A DNA stretch of 64,000 nt from contig NZ_SSMW01000151.1 in the NCBI RefSeq assembly GCF_004799405.1, positions 1-64,000 of the forward strand. The letters run 5' to 3'. The translations under genes and the position numbers were made by a program. Every line of letters begins with the position of its first letter. Within the stretch, counting starts at the first letter, position 1. Positions 28,300 through 39,136 of this stretch are shown piece by piece. The stretch comes from Bradyrhizobium sp. (GTDB lineage Bacteria > Pseudomonadota > Alphaproteobacteria > Rhizobiales > Xanthobacteraceae). The notes below the pieces were generated by a model. It had not been told where the DNA came from. It worked only from the letters and a program-made list of their open reading frames with translations, and made no database searches.

Positions 28300-28623
28300 T
28301 CAGCCAAGACCCAGGCCCGGCGGCAGCCCGAGGCCGCCGGTCAGCGACTGCATTTTTTCCTGCATCGCGGCTTCCGCCTTGCGGCGCGCGTCGTTGTGCG
28401 CAGTCACCAGCAAATCTTCGAGGATCTCGCGCTCGTCCACCTTCATCAGCGACGGGTCGATCTTGACGGCCTTCACTTCCATCTTCGCGGTCATGCGCAC
28501 GGTGACCAGGCCGCCGCCCGAGATGCCCTCGACCTCGACATGGCCGAGTTCTTCCTGCATCGCCTGCATCTTCGATTGCAGTTGCGCCGCCTGTTTCATC
28601 ATGCCGAGAAAATCAGCCATCAA
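28300..28623 (-). CDS. YbaB/EbfC-family nucleoid-associated protein
   Basis: 107 aa. N-terminal helix rich in Met/Gln ([21 protein letters not shown]), then the short beta-core with [17 protein letters not shown]. The family forms DNA-binding dimers. Located between dnaX and recR; 4 bp from recR. Confidence 0.95.
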   Translation of the reverse strand: MMADFLGMMKQAAQLQSKMQAMQEELGHVEVEGISGGGLVTVRMTAKMEVKAVKIDPSLMKVDEREILEDLLVTAHNDARRKAEAAMQEKMQSLTGGLGLPPGLGLG

Positions 28624-28644
28624 TCATTCCCTTGGAAATTGCTA

Positions 28645-30489
28645 TTAATCGTCGCTGTCGGAAAGATCCGTCGGGTCTTCACCGCTAACATCGGATTCCG
28701 GCGGCTCGGGGGCAAGCTTGCGTACTTCGACCACCTTGGCGCCGGGAAATCGCGCCAGCACTTCCTTCACTCGCGGATCGGATTCGGCGGCGCGCTCGCG
28801 CTGGTTCCGCTCGCTCTGGTTCTGCGAACGCAATGTCGGTTGCCCGGCTTCGTTGGACACGATCACGGTCCAGCGCCGCCCCGTCCATTGCTCCAGCTTG
28901 CGGGAGAGATCGTTGATCAGCGTCCGCGCAGCACTGCGCTCCAGCGTCACCTCCAGCCGACCGTCCTCGATCCGGACCAGGCGGACGTCGGCCTCGAGTG
29001 CCGCCTTGGTCAGGAGATCGCGTTTTTCGCCGGCGAGCGCCACCAGTTCCGGAAAGCTGGCAATTTTCAGCGCCGGCGCGGATTGCACGTCCGGCAGCGG
29101 CGCGATCATTTGCGTCCGCGCGGATGCCTCGGCGACGGCACGCGGCGCAGAACTGGCGCGCGCGGGCGAGGATTGCATCGAAGCCACGGGTGCAGCCGGC
29201 GCGCTGCGGGGCGAGGCATTTGCCGCGATCACCGGCGAAGCGCCGCCATTCTGGTCGAGCATCCGGATCACCTCATCCGGCGTCGGCATGTCCGCGACAT
29301 AGGCGATGCGCACCAGCACCATTTCGGCTGCCGCTGCCGGCCGCGTCGCAGCCTGCGCCTCGGTGATGCCCTTGAGCAGCATCTGCCACATCCGCGACAA
29401 CACTCGCATCGAGAGCTTGGAGGCGAAGTCGCGGGCGCGCAGCCGTTCGGTTTCGCCAAAGGCGAGGTTATCCGCCGTCGCCGGCACGGCCTTGACCCGG
29501 GTGACGAAATTGACGAATTCGGCGAGATCGCTGAGCACCACGATCGGATCGGCGCCGGTGTCGTACTGCTCGCGAAATTCCCTGAAGGCGCTCGCAATAT
29601 CGCCGCGAACCAGCGAATCGAACAGGTCGATGACGCGCGTGCGGTCGGCAAGGCCGAGCATCTGCCTGACAGCGTCGGCGCGCACCATGCCCGCAGCGTG
29701 CGCAATCGCCTGGTCGAACAGCGACAGCGAATCGCGCACCGAGCCCTCCGCCGCGCGCGCGATGATGCCGAGCGCTTCCGGCTCGGCTTCGACGTTTTCC
29801 TTAGCCGCGATATTAGAAAGATGTGCCATCAACACGTCGGCATCGACCCGGCGCAAATCAAAGCGCTGGCAACGCGACAGCACCGTCACCGGTACTTTTC
29901 GAATCTCGGTGGTGGCGAAGACGAATTTGGCGTGCTCCGGCGGCTCCTCCAGCGTCTTCAGGAACGCGTTGAACGCCGCGGTCGAGAGCATGTGCACTTC
30001 GTCGATGATGTAGACCTTGTAGCGAGCGCTGGCCGGCGCATAGCGCACGCTGTCGTTGATCTGGCGCACGTCATCGACGCCGGTATGGGAGGCGGCGTCC
30101 ATTTCCAGCACGTCCATGTGCCGGCTTTCCATGATGGCCTGACAATGCACGCCCGGCACCGGCATATGGATGGTCGGCCCTTTTACCGAGCCGTCGGGCA
30201 GTTCGTAATTCAGCGCACGGGCGAGAATCCGCGCCGTGGTGGTTTTGCCGACGCCGCGCACCCCGGTCAGGATCCAGGCCTGCGGGATCCGCCCGGTCTC
30301 GAACGCGTTCGAAACGGTACGGACCACGGCGTCCTGGCCGATCAGGTCGTTGAAACTGGTGGGGCGGTATTTCCGCGCCAGCACGCGATAGTGCTTGCCG
30401 GCCGCGGGCGGCCCGCCGAGATCGAAGCCGCCTTGATCGGCGCTGTCGGAATCGTTGGGGGGAGTTACGGGAGCGCCAGCGTCGGTCAT
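28645..30489 (-). CDS. dnaX: DNA polymerase III subunits gamma and tau
   Basis: 614 aa from ATG 30489; the frame continues to 30558 but the extra residues look unconserved. It is the clamp-loader ATPase and replisome organiser. Walker A GVRGVGKTTT, DEVHM (Walker B), sensor SRC arginine-finger region (VLSRCQRFDLRR). The zinc module between Walker A and Walker B normally has four cysteines; here the segment keeps only the Cys of GVHCQAIMES. The C-terminal third is Ala/Pro-rich then tau-like. The SRP RNA gene lies upstream on the same strand. Confidence 0.96.
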   Translation of the reverse strand: MTDAGAPVTPPNDSDSADQGGFDLGGPPAAGKHYRVLARKYRPTSFNDLIGQDAVVRTVSNAFETGRIPQAWILTGVRGVGKTTTARILARALNYELPDGSVKGPTIHMPVPGVHCQAIMESRHMDVLEMDAASHTGVDDVRQINDSVRYAPASARYKVYIIDEVHMLSTAAFNAFLKTLEEPPEHAKFVFATTEIRKVPVTVLSRCQRFDLRRVDADVLMAHLSNIAAKENVEAEPEALGIIARAAEGSVRDSLSLFDQAIAHAAGMVRADAVRQMLGLADRTRVIDLFDSLVRGDIASAFREFREQYDTGADPIVVLSDLAEFVNFVTRVKAVPATADNLAFGETERLRARDFASKLSMRVLSRMWQMLLKGITEAQAATRPAAAAEMVLVRIAYVADMPTPDEVIRMLDQNGGASPVIAANASPRSAPAAPVASMQSSPARASSAPRAVAEASARTQMIAPLPDVQSAPALKIASFPELVALAGEKRDLLTKAALEADVRLVRIEDGRLEVTLERSAARTLINDLSRKLEQWTGRRWTVIVSNEAGQPTLRSQNQSERNQRERAAESDPRVKEVLARFPGAKVVEVRKLAPEPPESDVSGEDPTDLSDSDD

Positions 30490-30599
30490 CGATCGATCCG
30501 CAATTGATTGTCTCTCGAAGCCGGCTTTGCGGGACTGACGAGTCAAATTCCGGCGCAAGGACAGATACCGGCTTTTGCGCGATTCGCTCGAAAAAACAG

Positions 30600-30697
30600 G
30601 TAGGAGACTGACGAGCGACCCGATCCGGACCTCGTTAGGGCTGCTTCCTTCCGGACCTGACCCGGTTGGCGAGTGGCTCGTCCACCGCCAATCTCCC
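30600..30697 (-). ncRNA. ffs: Signal recognition particle RNA (4.5S, small bacterial type)
   Basis: The minus strand carries the invariant SRP RNA apical core GGTCAGGTCCGGAAGGAAGC followed by AGCCC. The flanks fold back as a long hairpin: GGGAGA at the 5' end pairs with TCTCCT at the 3' end. The gene is about 98 nt long and followed at once by a T6 run (30591-30597 on the opposite strand), a simple terminator. It partners with Ffh to target membrane proteins. Location just upstream of dnaX is typical for rhizobia. Confidence 0.93.
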
Positions 30698-30764
30698 GGT
30701 TCTTATTTGGGGCCAAAAGCGCCGGAAAGCAAGCGGGGTGGGGACCGCGAACACCATCAGTTTC

Positions 30765-30900
30765 GTCATGGCCGGGCGTAGCCGTCGGAAGGACGGCGTC
30801 GCTTCCGCTCGCCTATGCCCGGCCATCCACGTCTTGCTTCCCAGCTATGTGCAAAAAAGCCGTGGATGCCCGGGCCAAGCCCGGGCATGACGGGTGTTGT
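30765..30900. repeat. Composite palindromic repeat (family C) between ffs and the HIT gene
   Basis: GTCATGGCCGGGCGTAGCCG and CGGCGTCGCTTCCGCTCGCC at one end; GCCGTGGATGCCCGGGCCAA and GCCCGGGCATGACGGGTG at the other. Two hairpin-forming halves in inverted orientation; similar to 15805-15835 and 19638-19675. Fills most of the gap before 30949. Confidence 0.65.
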
Positions 30901-30948
30901 TTGCCGAACCACTCTCTGCAAGGCTATCGAACCGAATAGAGAACCGCC

Positions 30949-31374
30949 ATGCCCTCTGACGCTCCCGCCTGGTCGCTGCATTCACGACTCAAGGAAGACA
31001 CCATCGACATCGGCGACCTGCCGCTGTGCCGCGTGCTGGTGATCAAGGACGCGCACTACCCGTGGCTGTTGCTGGTGCCGCGCCAGGCCGAGGCTGTGGA
31101 AATCATCGACCTCGATGAAGTCCAGCAGGCGCAGTTGATGACGGAAATCAGCCGCGTCGCGCGCGCCCTGAAAGAGATCACCAGATGCGACAAACTGAAT
31201 ATCGCAGCCCTGGGCAACCTGGTGCCGCAACTGCACATCCACGTCATCGCCCGCCGCTCAAGCGACGTCGCCTGGCCGCGTCCGGTCTGGGGAGTGATGC
31301 CGCCGCTGGCCCATGACGCCGAAGAAGTTCAAACATTCATCAGCGCGCTTCGTCGCAAGATATGGCTTGGTTGA
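30949..31374 (+). CDS. HIT-domain nucleotide hydrolase/transferase family protein
   Basis: 141 aa. The HIT motif appears as VPQLHIHVIARR: the first histidine of the usual H-x-H-x-H triad is replaced by Gln, while the catalytic-position His is kept. The N-terminal half resembles the YPWLLLVPRQ pattern of this subgroup. Substrate unknown, probably a nucleotide adduct. It is followed at once by nudC. Confidence 0.85.
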   Translation: MPSDAPAWSLHSRLKEDTIDIGDLPLCRVLVIKDAHYPWLLLVPRQAEAVEIIDLDEVQQAQLMTEISRVARALKEITRCDKLNIAALGNLVPQLHIHVIARRSSDVAWPRPVWGVMPPLAHDAEEVQTFISALRRKIWLG

Positions 31375-31378
31375 AACC

Positions 31379-32329
31379 ATGAGTGCATTCGATTCATTTC
31401 CGTTGGGCCGGCCGGCCTTCGTCACCCATGTGCTAGATCGCGCCGCGCACCTGCGCACCGACGACTCGAAACTGCTGGCGCTCGAAGCGCGCCAGGATTC
31501 CCGGGCCTATGTGGTGCATCGCGACTCGCTGGTGGTGAAGAAGGCCGCAGAAGGTCCTCGAGCCTTGCTGACGATCGATGAGGCGCTGAAATTCGGCGCC
31601 AATCCCGGCACCATCTTTCTGGGGCTGCGCGACGGCGCGGCGATCTTCGGCATGGGCATCGCAGCACCCGCGGTGGAAAAGCTTTTGACCCGCGACGACG
31701 TCGCCGTGACCGAACTGCGCGGCATGGCGATGCAAGGCGTAGTGCCGCCCGACCAGCTCTCGGCGATCGCGATGGCGAAATCGATGGTGACCTGGCATCA
31801 GCGCCACGGCTACTGCGCCAATTGCGGAACCCGCACCGCCATGACCCAAGGTGGCTGGAAGCGCGACTGCCCCAACTGCAAGGCCGAGCATTTTCCGCGC
31901 ACCGACCCGGTCGTGATCATGCTGGTGACCCATGGCGACAAGTGCCTGCTGGGACGGCAGAAGCAGTTCCTGCCCGGGATGTATTCGTGCCTTGCCGGCT
32001 TCGTCGAAGCCGCCGAAACCATCGAGGACGCCGTGCGCCGCGAAATCTTCGAGGAATCCGGGATTCGCTGCACCGATGTGACCTATTACATGACGCAGCC
32101 GTGGCCCTATCCGTCATCCCTGATGATCGGGTGCACGGCGCGCGCCACCAGCGAGGACATTATCGTCGATCGCTCGGAACTCGAGGATGCGCGCTGGTTC
32201 GACCGCGCCGAGGCGACCCTGATGTTCAAAAGACAGCATCCCGACGGTCTTGCGGGGCCGCATCCGTTTGCCATTGCCCATCATTTGCTCGGCCGCTGGC
32301 TGCATGAGGGGCCGGACGCGCATGCATAA
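31379..32329 (+). CDS. nudC: NADH pyrophosphatase / RNA-decapping Nudix hydrolase
   Basis: 316 aa. ATG 31379 is preferred over 31313, which would overlap the HIT gene. Zinc ribbon CANCGTRT...DCPNCKAEHFPRTDP, then a perfect Nudix box GFVEAAETIEDAVRREIFEESGI in which the G-x5-E-x7-REUxEExGU spacing holds (residues about 203-225), and a downstream QPWPYPSSLM motif of the NudC group. It cleaves NADH and removes NAD caps from RNA. Neighbour HIT gene has a related nucleotide theme. Confidence 0.94.
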   Translation: MSAFDSFPLGRPAFVTHVLDRAAHLRTDDSKLLALEARQDSRAYVVHRDSLVVKKAAEGPRALLTIDEALKFGANPGTIFLGLRDGAAIFGMGIAAPAVEKLLTRDDVAVTELRGMAMQGVVPPDQLSAIAMAKSMVTWHQRHGYCANCGTRTAMTQGGWKRDCPNCKAEHFPRTDPVVIMLVTHGDKCLLGRQKQFLPGMYSCLAGFVEAAETIEDAVRREIFEESGIRCTDVTYYMTQPWPYPSSLMIGCTARATSEDIIVDRSELEDARWFDRAEATLMFKRQHPDGLAGPHPFAIAHHLLGRWLHEGPDAHA

Positions 32330-32395
32330 CGGGAACGCGAGCATGGCCCAAGCCATTAACCCCGGACCTTGGTTCCGGCACACCGCGGAACCGGC

Positions 32396-33343
32396 ATGAC
32401 GGATTCCAGCGTGAATTTCCACGACGGCGCACCCAGGATCCCGCCCCGCATCCTCTGCATCGGCATGCCGGTGCGCGACCTGACCTTCAACGTGCAAGCG
32501 GTGCCTGGACGCGGCCAGAAATTCAATGCCGATCGCTTCGCCCAGATCTGCGGCGGCAACGCATTGAATGCCGCGATCGGCATCAGCCGTCTCGGCGGCA
32601 AGGCCTCGCTCACCGGCCCGATGGGCGATGCCCGCGAGACCTCGAGCCGGTTCATTTTCGAAGACCTTGCCAGGGAAGGCATCGACACCTCGCATCTGGT
32701 GCATATGCCGGGATTGGTCACACCGATCTCCGCAATCATGATGGACCCCTCGGGCGAGCGCACCATCATCTCGTTTCGCGATCCCGGACTTTGGAAGGTG
32801 AGCCTGCCCGGCGCCGATCTGCTGCTGCGGGATTGCGACGCCATTCTGATCGAGAGCCGCTGCGCCGGTTTCGCAACCGGCCTGTGCCACGAAGCGCGCA
32901 ACCGCGGCATCCCCGTCGTCGTCGATGTCGACAGCACGGTTTCGCAGCGTGAGGGGCTGTTGACCGCGTCGTCGCACCTGATCTTTTCCGATGAAGCCTT
33001 GCAGTCCACCGCCGGGATCTCCGACGACCTCAAGGCGCTGAAGAAAATCGCGACTCTGACCTCGTCCTTCCTGGCGGTGACGCGCGGCCCCAAAGGCACC
33101 ATCTGGCTCGACGACAAAGGCGAGCCGCAGGAGACCCCGGCCTTCCCGGTCCACACCGTCGACACGCTCGGCGCCGGCGATATTTTCCACGGCGCGTTCA
33201 CGCTGGAATTCGCGGGCAGGGCGGACATCAAGCACGCGCTGCGTTTTGCATCGGCCGCTGCGGCCCTGAAATGCACCCGTTTCGGGGGCGCCTTTGCTGC
33301 CCCGCAACGTGCTGAAGTCACAGAACTTTTGAGCCGAGCCTAG
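32396..33343 (+). CDS. PfkB-family sugar kinase
   Basis: 315 aa from ATG 32396. N-terminal GGNALNAAIGISRLGG is the sugar-binding signature; C-terminal DTLGAGDIFHGAF is PfkB signature 2 with the catalytic Asp. The family phosphorylates ribose, fructose, adenosine and similar substrates; which one cannot be told here. Follows nudC by about 65 bp. Confidence 0.9.
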   Translation: MTDSSVNFHDGAPRIPPRILCIGMPVRDLTFNVQAVPGRGQKFNADRFAQICGGNALNAAIGISRLGGKASLTGPMGDARETSSRFIFEDLAREGIDTSHLVHMPGLVTPISAIMMDPSGERTIISFRDPGLWKVSLPGADLLLRDCDAILIESRCAGFATGLCHEARNRGIPVVVDVDSTVSQREGLLTASSHLIFSDEALQSTAGISDDLKALKKIATLTSSFLAVTRGPKGTIWLDDKGEPQETPAFPVHTVDTLGAGDIFHGAFTLEFAGRADIKHALRFASAAAALKCTRFGGAFAAPQRAEVTELLSRA

Positions 33344-33384
33344 CCGTTTGATCGGCAACCGCCGACCAGAACTAGCCTTGATTT

Positions 33385-33438
33385 AGAAGAATTTTCTATA
33401 TATGGAGGAGATCGACCCTTCTATTGGAAAGTTCTTCT
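33385..33438. promoter_or_regulatory. Inverted repeat and short upstream ORF before the Lrp-family gene
   Basis: AGAAGAATTTTC (33385-33396) and GAAAGTTCTTCT (33427-33438) are inverted copies with 11 of 12 matching bases, flanking a TATATA and ending 1 bp before the start codon. This is suggestive of an operator for autoregulation. A 13-codon ORF from ATG 33402 ends in ATGA overlapping the regulator's start. Confidence 0.45.
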
Positions 33439-33439
33439 C

Positions 33440-33940
33440 ATGACCGACGCCGCCGTTCACGTTCTCGAACCCAACCGCCGCCTCGACGCCATCGACCGCA
33501 AGATCCTGACCGTGCTGCAGGACGACGCCTCGCTCTCCGTCGCCGAGATCGGCGACCGGGTTGGCCTGTCCTCGACGCCGTGCTGGAAGCGCATCCAGCG
33601 GCTGGAAGCCGACGGGGTGATCCTGCGCCGGGTCGCCCTGGTCGACCAGAACAAGATCGGGCTCGGCATCTCGGTTTTCGTGTCGGTAGAGAGCGCCGAC
33701 CATTCCGAAACCTGGCTCAAGACCTTCGCCGAAGCCGTCAGCGCCATGCCCGAGGTGATGGAATTCTATCGCATGGCGGGCGACGTCGACTACATGCTGC
33801 GCGTCGTGGTCGCGGACATGCCAAGCTATGACGTGTTCTACAAAAAGCTGATCGGCGCGGTCTCGCTCAAGAACGTCACCTCGCGTTTCGCGATGGAGAA
33901 GATCAAATCGGTGACCGCGCTGCCGGTGCCGGCGGCGTAG
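33440..33940 (+). CDS. Lrp/AsnC-family transcriptional regulator
   Basis: 166 aa. N-terminal helix-turn-helix (LDAIDRKILTVLQDD then GLSSTPCWKRIQRLEADGVI), followed by the RAM ligand domain (VFVSVE, EVMEFYRMAGDVDYMLRVV). These regulators respond to amino acids and are often self-regulated. No adjacent amino-acid gene is clearly its target. A strong inverted repeat sits in the promoter. Confidence 0.93.
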   Translation: MTDAAVHVLEPNRRLDAIDRKILTVLQDDASLSVAEIGDRVGLSSTPCWKRIQRLEADGVILRRVALVDQNKIGLGISVFVSVESADHSETWLKTFAEAVSAMPEVMEFYRMAGDVDYMLRVVVADMPSYDVFYKKLIGAVSLKNVTSRFAMEKIKSVTALPVPAA

Positions 33941-33970
33941 CCGGACGGGGTCGCGAAACAACCACGGTCG

Positions 33971-34073
33971 TCGTCACCCGCGAAAGCGGGTGACCCAGTA
34001 TTCCAGAGACGCCAGCGATGGAACCGAGAAGCCGCGACGTACTGGGTCGCCCGGTCAAGCCGGGCGATGACAG
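33971..34073. repeat. Composite palindromic repeat (family B)
   Basis: GTCACCCGCGAAAGCGGGTG then ACCCAGTATTCCAGAGACGC at one end; CGACGTACTGGGTCGCCCGG and TCAAGCCGGGCGATGAC at the other. About 105 bp: two hairpins in inverted orientation sharing a CCAGTA core. It lies between two convergent genes. Confidence 0.75.
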
Positions 34074-34097
34074 CGGCGGTGATGTCGCGTTCGCGTC

Positions 34098-35597
34098 TTA
34101 TATCTTTTGGTTGTACGCGCCGACTTCCGGATGCGTACGCAAAACCTCATCCATCGCCTCGAACATGTCGCGCATGCGCTGTTCGCTGACCGGGCTCTCG
34201 ACCACCACTACCAGTTCCGGCTTGTTGGACGATGCCCGCACCAGGCCCCAGCTGCCGTCCTCGACCGTGACGCGGACGCCGTTGACCGTGACGAGATCGC
34301 GGATCGGCTGTCCCGCAACCTTGCCGCCTCTATTCTGCGTCGCCTCGAAATGCTTCACCACGGCATCGACGACGCCGTATTTGGTCTCGTCGGCGCAGTG
34401 CGGCGACATGGTCGGCGACGACCAGGTCTTGGGCAGCGCATTCTTCAGATCCGCCATCGATTTGCCGTGGGCGCGATCGAGCATCTCGCAGACCGCGATC
34501 GCCGAGATCAAGCCGTCGTCATAGCCGCGGCCGAGCGGCGCGTTGAAAAAGAAGTGCCCTGATTTTTCAAAGCCCGCCAGCGCGCCCAACTCGTTGGTGC
34601 GGCGCTTCATGTAGGAATGACCGGTCTTCCAATAGCTGGTCGTCGCACCCTGCCTCTGCAGCACCGGGTCCGTCACAAAAAGCCCGGTCGATTTCACGTC
34701 GACCACGAACTTCGCGTTTTTGGTGATGGCCGACATATCGCGCGCCAGCATCACGCCGACCTTGTCGGCGAAAATCTCTTCCCCGGCATTGTCGACCACG
34801 CCACAGCGGTCGCCATCGCCATCGAAGCCGAGGCCGACATCGGCCTTGTGCGCCAGCACGGCGTCGCGGATGGCGTGCAGCATTGCCATGTCCTCGGGAT
34901 TGGGATTGTATTTCGGGAAGGTGTGATCGAGCTCGGTATCGAGCGGCACCACCTCGCAGCCGATCGCTTCCATCACTTGCGGCGCGAAGGCGCCGGCGGT
35001 GCCATTGCCGCAGGCGACCACGGCCTTCAGCTTGCGCTTCAGTTTCGGGCGCTTGGTCAGATCGGCAATGTAGCGCGCCGGGAAATTGGCGTGAAACTCG
35101 TAGGAGCCGCCCACCCTGTTGCTGAACTCGGCATTGAGCACGATCTCTTTCAGCCTCGTCATCTCGTCGGGACCGAAGGTGAGCGGACGGTTGGCGCCCA
35201 TCTTGACGCCGGTCCAGCCGTTGTCGTTATGCGACGCCGTCACCATCGCGACACAGGGCACGTCGAGTTCGAATTGCGCGAAATACGCCATCGGGGTCAT
35301 GCACAGGCCGATGTCGTGCACCTTGCAACCGGACGCCTGCAGTCCTGATATCAGCGCGTATTTGATCGAGGCCGAATAGCTGCGGAAATCATGCCCGGTC
35401 ACGACCTCTTGCTTCGCGCCGAGTTCGGATATCAGCGTGCCCAGCCCCATGCCCAGCGCCTGGACACCCATCAGGTTGATTTCCTTGCCGAACAGCCAGC
35501 GCGCGTCATATTCGCGAAAGCCGGTCGCCTTCACCATCGGCTCGGATTCATAAGCGTAGGTGTTCGGAACCAGGACGGATTTCGGCTTCGGAAACAT
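34098..35597 (-). CDS. Phosphomannomutase/phosphoglucomutase
   Basis: 499 aa from ATG 35597; a TTG lies one codon earlier. Alpha-D-phosphohexomutase family. Phosphoserine loop TASHNDNGWTGVK, metal loop GFDGDGDRCGVVD, sugar-binding loop FEKSGHFFF, and a C-terminal phosphate-binding segment with VRASSNKPELVV. It interconverts mannose- or glucose-1- and 6-phosphates for surface polysaccharides. UDP-glucose dehydrogenase 4 kb away supplies a related sugar precursor. Equivalent to ManB/AlgC/ExoC; the exact specificity is not decidable here. Confidence 0.93.
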   Translation of the reverse strand: MFPKPKSVLVPNTYAYESEPMVKATGFREYDARWLFGKEINLMGVQALGMGLGTLISELGAKQEVVTGHDFRSYSASIKYALISGLQASGCKVHDIGLCMTPMAYFAQFELDVPCVAMVTASHNDNGWTGVKMGANRPLTFGPDEMTRLKEIVLNAEFSNRVGGSYEFHANFPARYIADLTKRPKLKRKLKAVVACGNGTAGAFAPQVMEAIGCEVVPLDTELDHTFPKYNPNPEDMAMLHAIRDAVLAHKADVGLGFDGDGDRCGVVDNAGEEIFADKVGVMLARDMSAITKNAKFVVDVKSTGLFVTDPVLQRQGATTSYWKTGHSYMKRRTNELGALAGFEKSGHFFFNAPLGRGYDDGLISAIAVCEMLDRAHGKSMADLKNALPKTWSSPTMSPHCADETKYGVVDAVVKHFEATQNRGGKVAGQPIRDLVTVNGVRVTVEDGSWGLVRASSNKPELVVVVESPVSEQRMRDMFEAMDEVLRTHPEVGAYNQKI

Positions 35598-35656
35598 CAA
35601 AGGCGGCCTCGTCGTAAAACGCGGAACGATTTACCGCAGGTTTAGTGAAAGTAACA

Positions 35657-35764
35657 ACCGGTGTCATCGTCCGCGAAGGCGGACGATCCAGTATTCCGCG
35701 AAATATCGTGTATTTCCCCGACAGCCCGGCGTACTGGATGCCCCGGTTTCGCGGGGCACGACGA
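35657..35764. repeat. Composite palindromic repeat (family B)
   Basis: GTCATCGTCCGCGAAGGCGG then ACGATCCAGTATTCCGCG, and GCGTACTGGATGCCCCGGTT then TCGCGGGGCACGACGAC. Same architecture as 33971-34073. Confidence 0.75.
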
Positions 35765-35767
35765 CAC

Positions 35768-36277
35768 TTACTGCTCCAGCACCATCTTGCCGTTAGCGTA
35801 TTCGAAGCGCTTCAGCTTCGACAGGAACGACAACCCCAACAGGTTTTCCGACAGCGCCTCGTCGGGCAGCACCATGGCGTCGACATCGCGCACCACGAGA
35901 CCGCCGACATCGACCATCGCAAGCCGCGTGTGCGCCGCCTTGATGGTGCCGTTGGCAGTGGTGACCGTGGCATTGTAGTCGCCGCGCGACGGACGCAAGC
36001 CGAACCGTGCCGCCGAGGTCTCGTTCAGCGCGATCATCGACGCGCCGGTGTCGACCATGAAGCCGATGCGCTGGCCATCGATCCGGCCTTCGGTCTGGAA
36101 ATGACCGCGGCCATCACGGGGAATACTGATGCTGCGGATGCCTGCCGATGCCGTTTCCTGCACCGGCGCCTTTCGGGAGACGGTATTGGCGAGCGCGGGC
36201 GTCATCTTTTCCGCCATCTGCGCCATGAAGGTGCCGAGGACAGCCATCGCAGCCGCAAAAATCATCAGGTTACGCAT
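35768..36277 (-). CDS. Retropepsin-like aspartic protease (TIGR02281-type)
   Basis: 169 aa from ATG 36277 (MRNLMIFAAAMAVLG), where the hydrophobic anchor begins; ATG 36307 is possible. One N-terminal transmembrane segment, then a single retroviral-type aspartic protease domain with active site FMVDTGASMIAL and the late LLGLSFLSKL motif. Such single-domain proteases must dimerise. The family is common in alphaproteobacteria; substrates are largely unknown. Confidence 0.88.
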   Translation of the reverse strand: MRNLMIFAAAMAVLGTFMAQMAEKMTPALANTVSRKAPVQETASAGIRSISIPRDGRGHFQTEGRIDGQRIGFMVDTGASMIALNETSAARFGLRPSRGDYNATVTTANGTIKAAHTRLAMVDVGGLVVRDVDAMVLPDEALSENLLGLSFLSKLKRFEYANGKMVLEQ

Positions 36278-36396
36278 TACGCCACACTCGATGGAAACAC
36301 CGGCCATATCACCATGCCAGCCGCAAAGTGGCGACTAACGGCAAGGTCGAAGGCTGCCATTTCAATGAAAAGGATGAGCGAAGTGTTAACGCGGGT

Positions 36397-36421
36397 TCTC
36401 CCCGCAAGCGCGGGGCGAGGG
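36397..36421. repeat. Palindromic repeat (family A)
   Basis: TCTCCCCGCAAGCGCGGGGCGAGG, a GC-rich hairpin located just after the hrpB stop; may terminate transcription. Confidence 0.55.
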
Positions 36422-36447
36422 AGCGGATCGAGCGAGGAGCGGAACTC

Positions 36448-38958
<2,511 letters not shown>

Positions 38959-38980
38959 GAATTTACCCAAAGCCGCCGGT

Positions 38981-39122
38981 GTTGCCCCTCTCCCCGCCCT
39001 TGCGGGGAGAGGGTTGGGGTGAGGGGCTGCTGCGCCAAACTCTGACATTTCGGATGCGGAGACACCCCCTCACCCGAAATTCGCTCCCCGAATTTCGACC
39101 TCTCCCCGCAAGCGGGGCGAGG
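38981..39122. repeat. Double palindromic repeat (family A) between hrpB and ugd
   Basis: CCCCTCTCCCCGCCCTTGCG then GGGAGAGGGTTGGGGTGAGG at 38981-39027, and CCCCCTCACCCGAAATTCG...CTCTCCCCGCAAGCGGGGCG at 39063-39122. Two elements in inverted orientation fill the intergenic gap. Confidence 0.75.
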
Positions 39123-39136
39123 TGAAGAAGGCGCCG

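Noticed and set aside
27688-30507. 939-codon frame antisense to recR, ybaB and dnaX
   Set aside because: High-GC shadow of three well-supported genes; rich in Arg, Gln and His, with no domain.
38959-39048. N-terminal extension of HrpB
   Set aside because: It is a translated family A palindrome (PHPNPLPARAGRG); the family start fits GTG 38958.
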